NCBI RefSeq assembly: GCF_007004765.1
Contig: NZ_VIKR01000001.1
Span: 1,116,001-1,180,000, forward strand
Source of the DNA: Aliikangiella marina
Lineage (GTDB): Bacteria > Pseudomonadota > Gammaproteobacteria > Enterobacterales > Kangiellaceae
Direction of reading: 5' to 3'
DNA: 64,000 nt
Positions 17,336 through 27,456 of the stretch are shown here, piece after piece. Position 1 is the stretch's first letter. Each line of letters opens with the position of its first letter. The notes under the pieces are model-generated. The model saw nothing but the letters and a program-made list of their open reading frames with translations. It was not told the DNA's origin and ran no database searches. The translations under genes and the position numbers were made by a program.

Positions 17336-20242
17336 TTAACTTTCTTCAGGCGCTGCAGGTTTTGCCATCGGGCTAAAACTTTTATTTTGCGTCTCAGGCT
17401 CTGCTACTGCTTGCGTAACCATTATTCCATCTTCAAACTTTGGTGCTTCAAAAGTTTTCTCTAATGCAGGGATCGGTTCGGCTGCAATCGGTTTAGTTGC
17501 CGGAGAAAAAGATTTATATTCAACCGGCTTCGCTACGGGTTGAGTGGGTGTATCCGGCTTAGCTTCAGCTTGTATTGAAGGTGTTACTATTTCTTGCTTT
17601 TCTTCTTCATTCACTGTGGCTTCTTTTGTATCACTATCCGGTTGAGATTCAGTTTCTACTTCCACTGTAGTGTCTGGTGCTGAATCAGTCGTTTCAACGA
17701 CATCCGCTTGAGAAGTACTCGTTGAGTCTTGAAGCTCTGATTTATTGTCTTGCACACTCGCTTGTGCAGCTAGTTCTGTATTGACAGCTGATGCATCTAC
17801 CTGTTCGCTCACGGGAGCGACAGCAGGCTTAGATTGGTCTCGCATAGTATCGGTTTGCTGTTCGCTTACCGGTTGAGATACAGCGACGTTTGCTTCTACT
17901 TTTTTCTCAGCAACACTCTCTGGTTTTGATTGAGTTTCTTTGGTTTGTTCGGCTTTTGCTACAGTGCTGTTTACTGCTTCATTTTTATCAATGGCTTGTC
18001 TCGCTACAGCAGTATCCGTCAAATTATGACTACTGACCGATTGAGATGACGCTTTAGCGACCGAAGACCGCTCAACAGAAACCGAATCATTTTTCGCTTC
18101 GACTGCTTTTTGATTGTTTCGCGGTTTTTGCGATCGTTGCGGTTTCTGATCGGTCGAACTGGAATCGTTAGCTTGCGAATTTTTTATATGTTCGGCGCGG
18201 TTTTGTGCCTGAACTTTCTGCCGTTCTTCGCGAGACTTTCGAGCTGGTCGCTCTTTGCGACGATTTTGTTGATCATTCTTCGCCGCATCTTTTTGTCTGT
18301 TATCTTGCTGTTTGTTGTCTTGTTGTCTGTTGTCCGGCTGTTTTTTGTCAGTTTGTTGAGCACGGCCTTTTTTCGGCTGACGCTTTTGACGTTTATCATC
18401 AGCTTGCTTGCGTTGTTGCGACGGCTTTTTATTATCCGTCTTTTCATTTTTATCGTCGCGCTTTTTACCTTGGTGTTGCTTACGACGATAATTGCGAGAG
18501 CGGTTGCGATCGTTTCGACCACCGCGACGTTTTTGATTGCGTCGCCCGCGTTTGTTTTTCTTCTCTTCTTTGCCAAAGAGCGATTGCCATAAACGGGCGA
18601 ACAATCCAGGTTTCTTTTCTTCCTTCTTAACATGAGTTGGTGCTGAATCAGCGACAACACTTGTTACTGCTGGTTGCTCTGCGGGCTTAGTGGCTTGTAC
18701 ATCGCTGCTAGTCGTCACAAACTCTAGTTGTGGTTGAACTGGAACCTCATAGGTCGATCCTTCCAGCTTTTCGTCGCCACGCATCCGTACGATTTCATAA
18801 TTTGGCGTATCCATATAGGGATTTGGGATTACGTATATCTGTACTTTTTGGCGTTTCTCGATGGCGTGAATTATTTTGCGCTTCTCGTTCAACAAGAAAG
18901 TTGCCACTTCAACTGGCAATTGCGCCTGAACTGAGGTGGTTAATTCTTTTGTCGCTTCTTCTTCTAATAACCTGAGTATCGAGAGTGCCATTGACTCGAT
19001 ACCACGAACGACTCCGGTTCCCGCACAGCGTGGACAGACATGATTGGCTGACTCACTTAAAGAGGGTTTAAGTCTTTGGCGCGACATTTCAAGTAACCCA
19101 AAGCGTGAAATCTTACCTACCTGCACTCGTGCGCGGTCTCGCGTAAGGGCTTCTTTAAGGACTGATTCTACTTCGCGCTGGTTTTTAACTGGCGACATAT
19201 CGATGAAATCGATAACGATTAAGCCGCCCATATCGCGTAGGCGGAGTTGACGAGCAATCTCTTGTGCCGCTTCTTTATTAGTTTGTAGTGCAGTTTCTTC
19301 AATATCAGCACCTTTCGTGGCACGTGCCGAGTTAATATCGATGGAAACTAATGCCTCTGTTGGGTCGATGACGATAGAACCACCTGATGGAAGTCTCACT
19401 TCTCTTTGGTAAGCGGTTTCTATTTGAGTTTCAATTTGATAGCGATTGAAAAGCGGAATTTCACGATCTTCATTGAGTTTTACACGGTTTTCAAAAGCAG
19501 GGCGAATGAAGCGAATGCGATCTTTAACTTTGTCAAAAACTTCGCGTTTATCAACGATGATTTCGCCGATATCAGAGCGTAAGTAATCCCGTAACGCGCG
19601 CATGATAACATCGCTTTCTTGATGAATTAGGAATGGAGCAGGGCGCGCATCTGCAGCTTCTTTGATCGCTTTCCAAAGGTTCTGTAGAACATTCATATCC
19701 CACTCGAGCTCTTCGGCATTTCTGCCGACACCTGCAGTCCTGACGATGCATCCCATGCCTTTAGGAGTCTGAATATTGCGCATCGCGGCACGCAATTCTT
19801 CGCGTTCTTCACCTTCAATTCGGCGTGATATCCCACCGGCACGCGGATTGTTTGGCATCAGAACCAAATAGCATCCTGCGAGACTAATGAAGGTTGTTAG
19901 CGCTGCGCCTTTGTTACCTCTTTCTTCCTTGTCGATTTGAACAATAACTTCCTGACCTTCCTTAACGGCATCTTTAATATTGGGGCGACCACGAAAGTTC
20001 TTCTCAGCGAAGTATTCTCTAGAAATTTCTTTTAATGGCAGGAATCCATGTCTTTCAGCGCCGTAATCAACAAATGCTGCTTCGAGGCTAGGCTCTACAC
20101 GGGTTATTTTTCCTTTATAGATGTTGGCCTTTTTTTGTTCTCTGCCAACCAGTTCAATGTCCAAATCAAACAGTCTTTGACCATCAACTAATGCAACACG
20201 AACCTCTTCTGGCTGAGTTGCGTTAATTAACATACGTTTCAT
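17336..20242 (-). CDS. rne: Ribonuclease E
   Basis: 968 residues. The N-terminal catalytic half (about 1-510) begins [18 protein letters not shown]. It has an S1 RNA-binding domain (about 38-120), the DNase I-like catalytic core with SIDINSAR and VIDFIDM (magnesium-binding Asp residues), and the zinc-link CPRC near residue 404. The C-terminal half is low-complexity: an Arg/Lys-rich RNA-binding block (about 560-700) and an acidic Glu/Gln/Thr-rich tail to residue 968, which would hold the degradosome scaffold. RNase E starts mRNA decay and processes rRNA and tRNA. In the frames opposite the basic region there are spurious open frames. Confidence 0.97.
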   Translation of the reverse strand: MKRMLINATQPEEVRVALVDGQRLFDLDIELVGREQKKANIYKGKITRVEPSLEAAFVDYGAERHGFLPLKEISREYFAEKNFRGRPNIKDAVKEGQEVIVQIDKEERGNKGAALTTFISLAGCYLVLMPNNPRAGGISRRIEGEEREELRAAMRNIQTPKGMGCIVRTAGVGRNAEELEWDMNVLQNLWKAIKEAADARPAPFLIHQESDVIMRALRDYLRSDIGEIIVDKREVFDKVKDRIRFIRPAFENRVKLNEDREIPLFNRYQIETQIETAYQREVRLPSGGSIVIDPTEALVSIDINSARATKGADIEETALQTNKEAAQEIARQLRLRDMGGLIVIDFIDMSPVKNQREVESVLKEALTRDRARVQVGKISRFGLLEMSRQRLKPSLSESANHVCPRCAGTGVVRGIESMALSILRLLEEEATKELTTSVQAQLPVEVATFLLNEKRKIIHAIEKRQKVQIYVIPNPYMDTPNYEIVRMRGDEKLEGSTYEVPVQPQLEFVTTSSDVQATKPAEQPAVTSVVADSAPTHVKKEEKKPGLFARLWQSLFGKEEKKNKRGRRNQKRRGGRNDRNRSRNYRRKQHQGKKRDDKNEKTDNKKPSQQRKQADDKRQKRQPKKGRAQQTDKKQPDNRQQDNKQQDNRQKDAAKNDQQNRRKERPARKSREERQKVQAQNRAEHIKNSQANDSSSTDQKPQRSQKPRNNQKAVEAKNDSVSVERSSVAKASSQSVSSHNLTDTAVARQAIDKNEAVNSTVAKAEQTKETQSKPESVAEKKVEANVAVSQPVSEQQTDTMRDQSKPAVAPVSEQVDASAVNTELAAQASVQDNKSELQDSTSTSQADVVETTDSAPDTTVEVETESQPDSDTKEATVNEEEKQEIVTPSIQAEAKPDTPTQPVAKPVEYKSFSPATKPIAAEPIPALEKTFEAPKFEDGIMVTQAVAEPETQNKSFSPMAKPAAPEES

Positions 20243-21063
20243 ATAGGTTTATCTCTCACGTTTTTTATTGAGGAGAAAGCAACAACGCGGAGAATTTACG
20301 AGAGGGACTGCCGAGATTAAGTTAAAAGTATAGATAGCTTTGTTTATTGTTTTTAATGCAATACTCGTTTCTGAGTCTATTAAATGCTTTTAAATCAATA
20401 AGTTAGTTGTGGCGCTTCAGGGACGCAATTGTCGGGTTGTTTCACCAGCCAGAAGGGCCGTACTAAAATCTATCGCTGCAAAATCTGCAGCCCATTGTTT
20501 AACTATTGTTCGTCCAGGTCTTATGACCTTCAAAATTCTTTTTGCGTGGCTTTCTGCCTAGTATGCCCATTCATTTTTCGTTGAATTTAACGAGTGTTTT
20601 AATTCAACAGCACAAATTGGGCGTTTAATTCACCGTTGTTTGATTGAACTTTACTAAAAGCGTTCTTACTTTCAAACAGCGATTATCATAATCTTGTCTA
20701 CAGAGCATTAAACTCGCTAGTCTTAGACGTCAGTCTTTGGACTTGGTTATTAATAGTCGCTCTGTAAGAGGTAATCAGGTTCTTCAAGCTTGACTACGTG
20801 AATTTTTTAAACAATTCCGTCGCTTATAAGCTGGTTTGTTACCTCATATTTGCAGCGCCAAAAATGCGTCATAAACGACATAAATCAGCTATTCTGCTAG
20901 CGGTTGAACTATAGCAGTAATAATCTGTACCTTCAATTTTTAGCTAAAAAAATATTGAAAACTCAGTCAATTAGATGATTTTTGATTATAATTTAACCGT
21001 CCCGAGGTTATTTATTAAGCATTTTATAATTTAGCAACAATTAATATTCACCATCTGGTCCAA
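20243..21063. other. Long rne leader / intergenic region
   Basis: About 820 bp without a credible gene between rne (-) and the promoter of the DUF1315 operon (+). It holds several small hairpins, for example GCTGCA-AAATC-TGCAGC at 20475-20491 and AGGTC-TTAT-GACCT at 20515-20528. In E. coli the rne message has a 361-nt structured 5' leader that RNase E itself cleaves for feedback. This region could hold a similar leader, but I cannot align it to that RNA, and a separate small RNA is also possible. Confidence 0.5.
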
Positions 21064-21092
21064 TTGCACGCTATTTTGAATTTCCCTATAAT
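21064..21092 (+). promoter_or_regulatory. Sigma-70-type promoter of the DUF1315 operon
   Basis: TTGCAC and a perfect TATAAT separated by 17 bases, followed by a GC-rich discriminator. The start codon of the DUF1315 gene is about 100 bases downstream. Confidence 0.7.
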
Positions 21093-21192
21093 CTGCGCAG
21101 GTTTTGCTTATGCGAGTAAAACCAAAGAAACCTACCCGATTTAAAAGCAGGCTTTAGCGTTGCTTTTACCCATCCATTTTCCGGAGCGAACA

Positions 21193-21483
21193 GTGAACTA
21201 TACCGATACAGTCAACAGCCTTTCTCCTCATATGATCGAAAAGTTAAAAACAGCGATTGAACTCGGTCGTTGGGAAAACGGTGACAAGCTGACATCTGAA
21301 CAGGTCGAGTCAGCGATGCAAGCTGTTATGTTGTGGGAAGCGCAAAACGTTGGCAATCAAAATGATGAGCCGTTTGTTGTTGGTAAGGATGGCGAGATGT
21401 ATACCGGGAAGGGTGAAAGTCATAAAACGGCTCAATCGCCGAAAGTCGATGAGCAGGCAGTTATTATAAAAAATAAGGTTTAA
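21193..21483 (+). CDS. DUF1315 family protein (YeaC-like)
   Basis: 96 residues from GTG 21193, 6 bases after GGAG; an in-frame TTG at 21160 lacks such a site. The N-terminal 55 residues match the YeaC pattern (VNSLSPHMIEKLKTAIELGRW, LTSEQVESAMQAVMLWEA). The C-terminal 35 residues are charged and probably disordered. The function of the family is unknown. The next gene starts 3 bases after the stop, so the two form an operon. Confidence 0.85.
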   Translation: MNYTDTVNSLSPHMIEKLKTAIELGRWENGDKLTSEQVESAMQAVMLWEAQNVGNQNDEPFVVGKDGEMYTGKGESHKTAQSPKVDEQAVIIKNKV

Positions 21484-21486
21484 TGA

Positions 21487-22755
21487 ATGTTAAAAACAGT
21501 TGTTCGCAAGGAGCACAAGAATGACTGGGAAAAGCGCACTGCGTTAATCCCTTCATGTGCCGCTGAATTGGTTGAAAAAGGTTTCCCAATCAGCATCGAG
21601 CCCAGTGAAATTAGAGTGTTTTCAGATTCTGACTACGCTGCAGCTGGCGTCCCAACCAACGGTTGTCCGGAAAATGGACAGTTTATTGTTGGTATCAAAG
21701 AACCCCCAGTGGATTCAATTCAACCGCAACAAGTTCACTTGGCTTTTTCGCATACTATCAAAGGCCAAGACTATAATATGCGCCTGTTGCAAAAATTCAT
21801 CGACCAAAAAGCGACTTTGATAGACTATGAACCTATTGTCGATGAAAACGGCGAGCGAACCATTGCGTTTGGACGTTTCGCCGGTATTGCTGGTGCGATT
21901 GATAGTTTTATGGTCGCGGGTAAGAAGCTTCAAGCACGCAACCAAGAGACTTGCCTTTCGCAAGTGAAACAAACTTGGCAATATCGCTCAATCGATGAGA
22001 TCAAAGCCTCATTTGCGCAAATAGATGTTAATCAGGGCAAACCAGTTCAGGTATTAATCGTTGGAACAGGCAAGGTGGGTAAAGGCTCAGAAGAGGTTTG
22101 TCAGTGGTTGGGACTCCCAAAAATCGATATCCAAACTTTACTCGACAATAAGCCACCTGCGGGGAGTTGGTACGCTGTCGCTAGCAGTCGCCATATTAAC
22201 CGTCGCAAAGACGGGCAAGCATTTGATATGCAAGATTTTATTGAAAAAGGGGCTGAAGCTTATGAAAGCGCTTTTGATCAATTACTGGGAAAGTTTGACA
22301 TTCTGCTACAGACACCTTACTGGACCGAAAAGTATCCTAAGCATTTAGATCGCAACCGCATGCTTGAACATCAAGCCAATCTTCCTATGGTCGTCGGTGA
22401 TATCAGTTGCGATATTAACGGTTCACTGGAATGCACTACTAAAGCTTCAGATATTGACACTCCCGCATTTACCTATGATGTAGCTAGCGGGACTTCTCAT
22501 GATGGTATCTCTGCTGAAGGAATCAGCGTGATGAGCATTGATAATTTGCCTTGTGAATTGTCACGCGACGCATCGGAGCATTTCTCAGATGTTCTCCGCG
22601 GGTATATGAATAATCTGATGTCAATCGAATTAGACAAGCCTTTCGAAGATTGCGGTTTGATTCCGGAGTTGTCTCGTGCGGTTATTGTGTATAATGGCCA
22701 GTTGACGCCTTCTTTTCAGTATTTACAAGCTTATCTTGACGAACATAACCAATAA
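21487..22755 (+). CDS. AlaDH/PNT-type dehydrogenase, lysine-ketoglutarate reductase/saccharopine dehydrogenase-like
   Basis: 422 residues. The N-terminal domain is of the alanine dehydrogenase/transhydrogenase type (KEHKNDWEKRTALIPSCAAELVEKG, the usual start of LOR/saccharopine dehydrogenases). A Rossmann region follows with VLIVGTGKVGKGSEEV (about 188-200). The C-terminal part has PMVVGDISCDINGS and a GTSHDGISAEG segment, features of the LKR/SDH group. It likely oxidises or reduces an amino acid such as lysine/saccharopine with NAD(P); the exact substrate is not clear. It is translationally close to the DUF1315 gene. Confidence 0.75.
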   Translation: MLKTVVRKEHKNDWEKRTALIPSCAAELVEKGFPISIEPSEIRVFSDSDYAAAGVPTNGCPENGQFIVGIKEPPVDSIQPQQVHLAFSHTIKGQDYNMRLLQKFIDQKATLIDYEPIVDENGERTIAFGRFAGIAGAIDSFMVAGKKLQARNQETCLSQVKQTWQYRSIDEIKASFAQIDVNQGKPVQVLIVGTGKVGKGSEEVCQWLGLPKIDIQTLLDNKPPAGSWYAVASSRHINRRKDGQAFDMQDFIEKGAEAYESAFDQLLGKFDILLQTPYWTEKYPKHLDRNRMLEHQANLPMVVGDISCDINGSLECTTKASDIDTPAFTYDVASGTSHDGISAEGISVMSIDNLPCELSRDASEHFSDVLRGYMNNLMSIELDKPFEDCGLIPELSRAVIVYNGQLTPSFQYLQAYLDEHNQ

Positions 22756-22780
22756 GTTCTGTCGCTAAAACCATCAGGCA

Positions 22781-22807
22781 CAACTCCTCACGTTTATTGG
22801 GGAGTTG
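22781..22807. terminator. Weak stem-loop after the dehydrogenase gene
   Basis: CAACTCC and GGAGTTG arms separated by 13 bases, 25 bp after the stop codon. There is no T-run, so it may be a factor-dependent terminator or an mRNA-protecting hairpin. Confidence 0.35.
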
Positions 22808-23031
22808 AGCCAAGTGTCATTGAAGATTCTTGTCATAGACCGTTCACGACATCAATTAACTAATGCAATTTAGCGCTAAAAAAGTTTAAAATTGCTTTGA
22901 GTTGTTTATAAAAAGGAGTGACGGGGTTCACACTTTTTTCTAATGGCGTTATTTTAATCGGTGAGAGATAGTGTTTGATGGTTTTTTAAGCTACCATCAT
23001 CTCAGGGAAAGATATTAAGAAGTTAATTAAT

Positions 23032-23934
23032 ATGAGTTACATAAGTCGTCGTTTTAGTATTGTAATTGTCATTGCTGGTTTGATTTCCATGGTTGCCTGT
23101 GGCGGAGGCAGCGGAGGAAGTGAGCAAGTCGATCAGAAAAGCTTCTTGATCTTAAATGTTACCGATGCGCCAGTAGACGATGCGACTGAGGTCGTTGTTG
23201 AATTTACTGGGGTCGAAATTAAGCCTGCTGCTGGCGATGCAATCAGTTTTGATTTCAATCAACCTCGACAAATCGATCTATTGGCCCTACAAGGCGATAA
23301 CTCCGAACCGCTGTTAAACGGTGTTGAAGTTGACTCAGGCCAATACAATTGGATTAGACTGAAAGTTAATGCTCAGCGAAATACCCTAGACTCTTATATC
23401 ACACTGAATGATGGCAGTACTTTTTCATTGTTTGTGCCAAGCGGCGATCAACGGGGACTACAGCTAAACGGCGGCTTTTTGGTACCATTAGGACAGTCTG
23501 TTTCTTTCACAATTGATTTTGATTTACGCAAATCGGTCATCAACCCGCCAGGTCAAAGCAACGACTATTTTCTTAAGCCTACGCTAAAGCTTATCGATAA
23601 CACTCAAATCAGCACCATTCGTGGCACGGTAGATGCGAGCGTTATAAACGATGCCGCATGTAATGAAGGCGTTGCGGTTTATTTGTTTCAAGGTTTAGAT
23701 TTCACACCTGATGATGAGGGCAGTGCTAACTCGCCATTTACTAGCAGCCTTGTTAGCCTAGACAATGGTACTTATCGCTTTGTTGTCGGTTTTCTTCCTC
23801 CGGGTGATTACACTTTAGCTTTAACCTGCGATGCTGATCTTGATGATCCTGAATCTGATGATGATATTACTTTTATCGCCACTCAAAATATTTCGACACT
23901 AGCGAACCAAGCCTATCAGGTAGCCTTCGAATAA
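23032..23934 (+). CDS. DUF4382 lipoprotein
   Basis: 300 residues. The signal peptide ends in a lipobox at SMVAC-GGGSGGS, so the mature protein is a lipoprotein with a Gly/Ser linker. The following domain (FLILNVTDAPVDDATEVVVEFTG, then about 150 residues of beta strands) matches DUF4382. The last 100 residues look like a second beta-sandwich (carboxypeptidase-regulatory-like) with an acidic calcium-site-like stretch DADLDDPESDDD. The function is unknown. It stands alone, with a terminator at 23952. Confidence 0.82.
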   Translation: MSYISRRFSIVIVIAGLISMVACGGGSGGSEQVDQKSFLILNVTDAPVDDATEVVVEFTGVEIKPAAGDAISFDFNQPRQIDLLALQGDNSEPLLNGVEVDSGQYNWIRLKVNAQRNTLDSYITLNDGSTFSLFVPSGDQRGLQLNGGFLVPLGQSVSFTIDFDLRKSVINPPGQSNDYFLKPTLKLIDNTQISTIRGTVDASVINDAACNEGVAVYLFQGLDFTPDDEGSANSPFTSSLVSLDNGTYRFVVGFLPPGDYTLALTCDADLDDPESDDDITFIATQNISTLANQAYQVAFE

Positions 23935-23951
23935 TTGGAACTGAATAATAG

Positions 23952-23979
23952 AAACCCCCAGAGATCGCTCTGGGAGTTT
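23952..23979. terminator. Intrinsic terminator after the DUF4382 gene
   Basis: CCCAGAG-ATCG-CTCTGGG stem flanked by AAAC on the left and GTTTGTTTT on the right. It ends the DUF4382 gene and may also act on the converging dnaE2 transcript. Confidence 0.8.
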
Positions 23980-24070
23980 GTTTTAGGAAAGTTTTTTCTG
24001 TTTGTCATTTCATTTTTCTAGTATCAATTAACTTTCGTTTTACACTGCTTTCTATTGTTGATTGTTTCAG

Positions 24071-27000
24071 CTAATGAAAGTCTCTTGAATGTCTTCTAAA
24101 CTCGGGTAATCGATCACTAATATCTTCAATATACCCTGCGATTACATGGACAACTTTTCTCTCTCTTTCTATTTTTCCTTTGATAAGCAATAGACGACTA
24201 GCCATTATCGGTTTACGAAATTTTTCTACCGTATTTTTCCAGACAATAATATTCATATTACCGGTTTCATCTTCTAAAGTTAAAAATAAAACACCGGCCG
24301 CAGTACCCGGTCTTTGTCGGCAAGTTACGACTCCCGCAACTTTGACAAACTGGCCTTGCTGCATACTCTTAAGTTGGTCTGCTTTTTTACATTTTTCTAT
24401 CCAATGGTTACTGCGCAGTATCGCAAGCGGGTGTTGGTTGAGGGTTAACCCTAATGTTTGATAATCCGTCATGACATCTTCAACCAGAGTTGGAGGCTGA
24501 ATTTGATCCTCTAACTCGTTGGATGGTTTGTCTTCAGCATCTAACTGAGTTAATAAGGGTTTGTTTTCTTCAATGGCTAGTGATTGCCACTGCGCTTGGT
24601 ATCGATGTTCCGCTAGTCTAGGTAACGTATTCGCACGAACCAACGCGTCTCTTTCAGTCGCATTTAGCTTTCCTCTAAAGACAAGATCCTTAATGTTTGA
24701 AAACTGACGAACTTTACGTTCTGCGCATAGCCGATTAGCCGCATCTTGATTAAAGCCTTTGACTAAATGCATACCCAAGCGAATAGCTATGGGTTTGTCA
24801 GTAGGGTAGTTTTTTATTAATTGAGCATACTGATGGGTTTGTTGCTCAAACTCATCTTTGAAGATCACTAAAGAGTCCCATTGACTGTAATCAACATCCA
24901 CTGCCAATACAATAATACGGTGACGTTTAGCATCTTGGATAAGTTGTGAAGGACTATAAAACCCCATTGGCTGACTATTCAATAAAGCGCAATAAAATGC
25001 TGCAGTATGATGACGTTTTAACCATGAAGAGAAGTAAGCTAGGATAGCAAAGCTTGCTGAGTGCGATTCGGGAAAACCATAGCTTCCAAACCCTTTCATC
25101 TGTTCAAAAACACGCTCGGCATATTGCCTTGAATAGCCTCTTGCTAGCATGCCATTAATTAATTTATCTTGAAACTGATAGAGATCACCATTGCGCCCCC
25201 AGGACGCCATTGCTCTTCGAAGTTGATCGGCTTGGCCACCACTAAACCCCGCTGCAACCATAGCCAACTTAATGACTTGCTCTTGAAAAATAGGGACACC
25301 CAAAGTTCGCTTTAAAACTTGTTTTATTTCTTCATTGGGGTATTCGGTTGGGATTTCACCATTACGACGTTTCAAATAAGGGTGAACCATATTCCCCTGA
25401 ATAGGGCCGGGTCTAACAATGGCTATTTGAATAACCAAGTCATAAAAGCATTGGGGCTTTAACCTCGGGAGCATACTCATTTGCGCTCGCGATTCAATTT
25501 GAAAAACGCCGACAGTATCAGCGTTACATAGCATCTTATATGTTAGCGGATCTTCTTTTGGTATGTTTTGAAGATTTTTTATATCGGAGTAGTTCGCCGT
25601 CATCTGCAAACATTTTCTGATCATAGTTAACATGCCTAACCCAAGTACATCAATCTTTAACAAGCCGAGCGCTTCGATATCGTATTTGTCCCACTGAATA
25701 ACTGTTCTATCTGCCATTGTTGCATTTTCAACGGGGACTAAATGTGACATGGGGCGTTGCGTAATAATAAAACCGCCAACATGCTGGGAGAGATGACGAG
25801 GAAACCTTAGTATACTCATAACCAATTCAAAAAAATGGTTTGCGAGTAGGCCATCTCGGGTAAGATTTATTTCGTCAAAGTATTTTTGCAAAGACTGCGG
25901 CTTGTCCCACCAGGCAAGTGATTTACTGAGATAATCGACGATAGGTTCATCAATTCCTAAAGCCTTACCGATATCACGAATAGCACTTTTTAGTCGATAG
26001 GTAACCACCGTTGCTGCTAAGGCAGCTCTTTCTCTTGAGTATTTTTTATAAATATACTGAATAACTTCTTCGCGACGTTGGTGTTCAAAGTCTACATCAA
26101 TATCCGGTGGCTCATCACGTTCCTCAGAAATAAACCGTTCAAATAACAAATCACTTTGTGCCGGGTCTACCTCAGTAATAAATAAGCAGTAACAAACCGC
26201 GGAATTTGCCGCGGAACCACGTCCTTGGCATAGAATTCCTTTACTTCTTGCAAATTGCACAATATCAAAAACCGTCAGAAAATAATGTTCATATTTAAGC
26301 TTATTGATAACGGATAATTCATATTCAATTTGCAGGTTAACTTTTTCTAGTATTCCATTAGGCCAGCGTTTTTTTGCACCATCTTCAACTAACTGACGCA
26401 AATAGTCTGAAGGAGATATTTCCTTAGGAAGAATTTCATCGGGATATTCATAACGCAATTCATCAAGTGAAAAGTGGCATAAGTCTGCAACTTTCTGTGT
26501 TTCTATCAGCAAGTTTGATGGATAAAGCTTGCTCAAACGATGGAGACTTCTTAGATGTTGCTCGGCATTGGCGATTAGTTTTTTACCCAAGTTTTGTACC
26601 GAACAATTATTTCTGATAGCGGTCAAACAGTGTTGTAAGCGTAAGCGTTTTTTATCATGCATTAAGATGGCATTTTGAGCTACCACCGGTAGTTGAAATT
26701 GCTTTGCCAATTTAAAACAATGAGTATAATTAAAGTAATCTTCTGCGGTTAATAGTCTTTGATAACCAACCCATAGCCGGTTAGCAAAAATATCCTGTAC
26801 TGCTTTTAACTGCTTGCATGAAATTTCGAAATTGTTCGTTGGTATCCAAATAGCTAAGCAACGCGAAATATGCAAAGCAAAATCTTTTAACTCAACTTGA
26901 TAATCACCTTTTTCCGCTCTACGTCTCGCTAAAGTGATTAGTGAAGATAATTCAGCATAAGCTTCCCGACAAGGGCAAAGGAGGATAAGTTGAAGTTTGA

Positions 27001-27247
27001 AATTTTTGTTCCACGCAATTGTAAATCGAGAGCCTATAATTAAATGGAATAGTTTAGCGATATTAGATTGTTGATTATGTGCTTTAGTGGCGACATGCGC
27101 TCTTACTACCCCCGCCAACGAACACTCGTCAGTTATAGCTATCCCTGAGTAGCCTAACTTAATTGCTGTCTCAACAAGCTCTTCAGGATGAGATGCGCCG
27201 GTTAAGAAACTAAAATTGGTTGTTGTATTAAGTTCGTAGTATTGCAA
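24071..27247 (-). CDS. dnaE2: Error-prone DNA polymerase DnaE2/ImuC
   Basis: 1058 residues of a C-family polymerase. An N-terminal PHP domain (about 1-220, starting FSFLTGASHPEEL) is followed by the polymerase core with CQGRGSAANSAVCYCL and the catalytic acidic segment DEPPDIDVDFEHQRREE. A helix-hairpin-helix region with YGFPESHSASFA follows, then an OB domain (about 965-1040). The length fits DnaE2 and not the 1160-residue replicative DnaE. With ImuA and ImuB it carries out mutagenic lesion bypass after DNA damage. TTG start with AAGAGA upstream. The gene is 209 bp downstream of imuB, unusually far for this cassette. Confidence 0.95.
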   Translation of the reverse strand: MQYYELNTTTNFSFLTGASHPEELVETAIKLGYSGIAITDECSLAGVVRAHVATKAHNQQSNIAKLFHLIIGSRFTIAWNKNFKLQLILLCPCREAYAELSSLITLARRRAEKGDYQVELKDFALHISRCLAIWIPTNNFEISCKQLKAVQDIFANRLWVGYQRLLTAEDYFNYTHCFKLAKQFQLPVVAQNAILMHDKKRLRLQHCLTAIRNNCSVQNLGKKLIANAEQHLRSLHRLSKLYPSNLLIETQKVADLCHFSLDELRYEYPDEILPKEISPSDYLRQLVEDGAKKRWPNGILEKVNLQIEYELSVINKLKYEHYFLTVFDIVQFARSKGILCQGRGSAANSAVCYCLFITEVDPAQSDLLFERFISEERDEPPDIDVDFEHQRREEVIQYIYKKYSRERAALAATVVTYRLKSAIRDIGKALGIDEPIVDYLSKSLAWWDKPQSLQKYFDEINLTRDGLLANHFFELVMSILRFPRHLSQHVGGFIITQRPMSHLVPVENATMADRTVIQWDKYDIEALGLLKIDVLGLGMLTMIRKCLQMTANYSDIKNLQNIPKEDPLTYKMLCNADTVGVFQIESRAQMSMLPRLKPQCFYDLVIQIAIVRPGPIQGNMVHPYLKRRNGEIPTEYPNEEIKQVLKRTLGVPIFQEQVIKLAMVAAGFSGGQADQLRRAMASWGRNGDLYQFQDKLINGMLARGYSRQYAERVFEQMKGFGSYGFPESHSASFAILAYFSSWLKRHHTAAFYCALLNSQPMGFYSPSQLIQDAKRHRIIVLAVDVDYSQWDSLVIFKDEFEQQTHQYAQLIKNYPTDKPIAIRLGMHLVKGFNQDAANRLCAERKVRQFSNIKDLVFRGKLNATERDALVRANTLPRLAEHRYQAQWQSLAIEENKPLLTQLDAEDKPSNELEDQIQPPTLVEDVMTDYQTLGLTLNQHPLAILRSNHWIEKCKKADQLKSMQQGQFVKVAGVVTCRQRPGTAAGVLFLTLEDETGNMNIIVWKNTVEKFRKPIMASRLLLIKGKIERERKVVHVIAGYIEDISDRLPEFRRHSRDFH

Positions 27248-27255
27248 TGAATTTA

Positions 27256-27293
27256 TCTCTTATCGTTCAATTTGTCTCTTATCGTTCAATTTG
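27256..27293 (-). repeat. Tandem 19-bp duplication in the dnaE2 leader
   Basis: Two exact, adjacent copies of a 19-bp unit lie 9 bases upstream of the dnaE2 start codon. On the coding strand each copy reads CAAATTGAACGATAAGAGA, so the purine-rich ribosome-binding stretch is also duplicated. The nearer copy is the one within range of the TTG start. Confidence 0.9.
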
Positions 27294-27456
27294 TCTGCGT
27301 TCTATTGGGCTGCCTGTTTTTTCCTTACAATAAGATAAGTAATATTACCTCACTTATAGAGAAAGAAGTCTGATATGCAACACTTTCGTCGGTAGACGAA
27401 GGGCAATATTATTAATTTCTATAATAAAACTTCGCGTTACTGAAGCGCTCAAATAT

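Noticed and set aside
18110-18660. Long open frames opposite and out of frame with the basic region of rne
   Set aside because: They arise from the Arg/Lys/Gln-rich codon bias of the RNase E tail; the proteins are low-complexity and have no start context.
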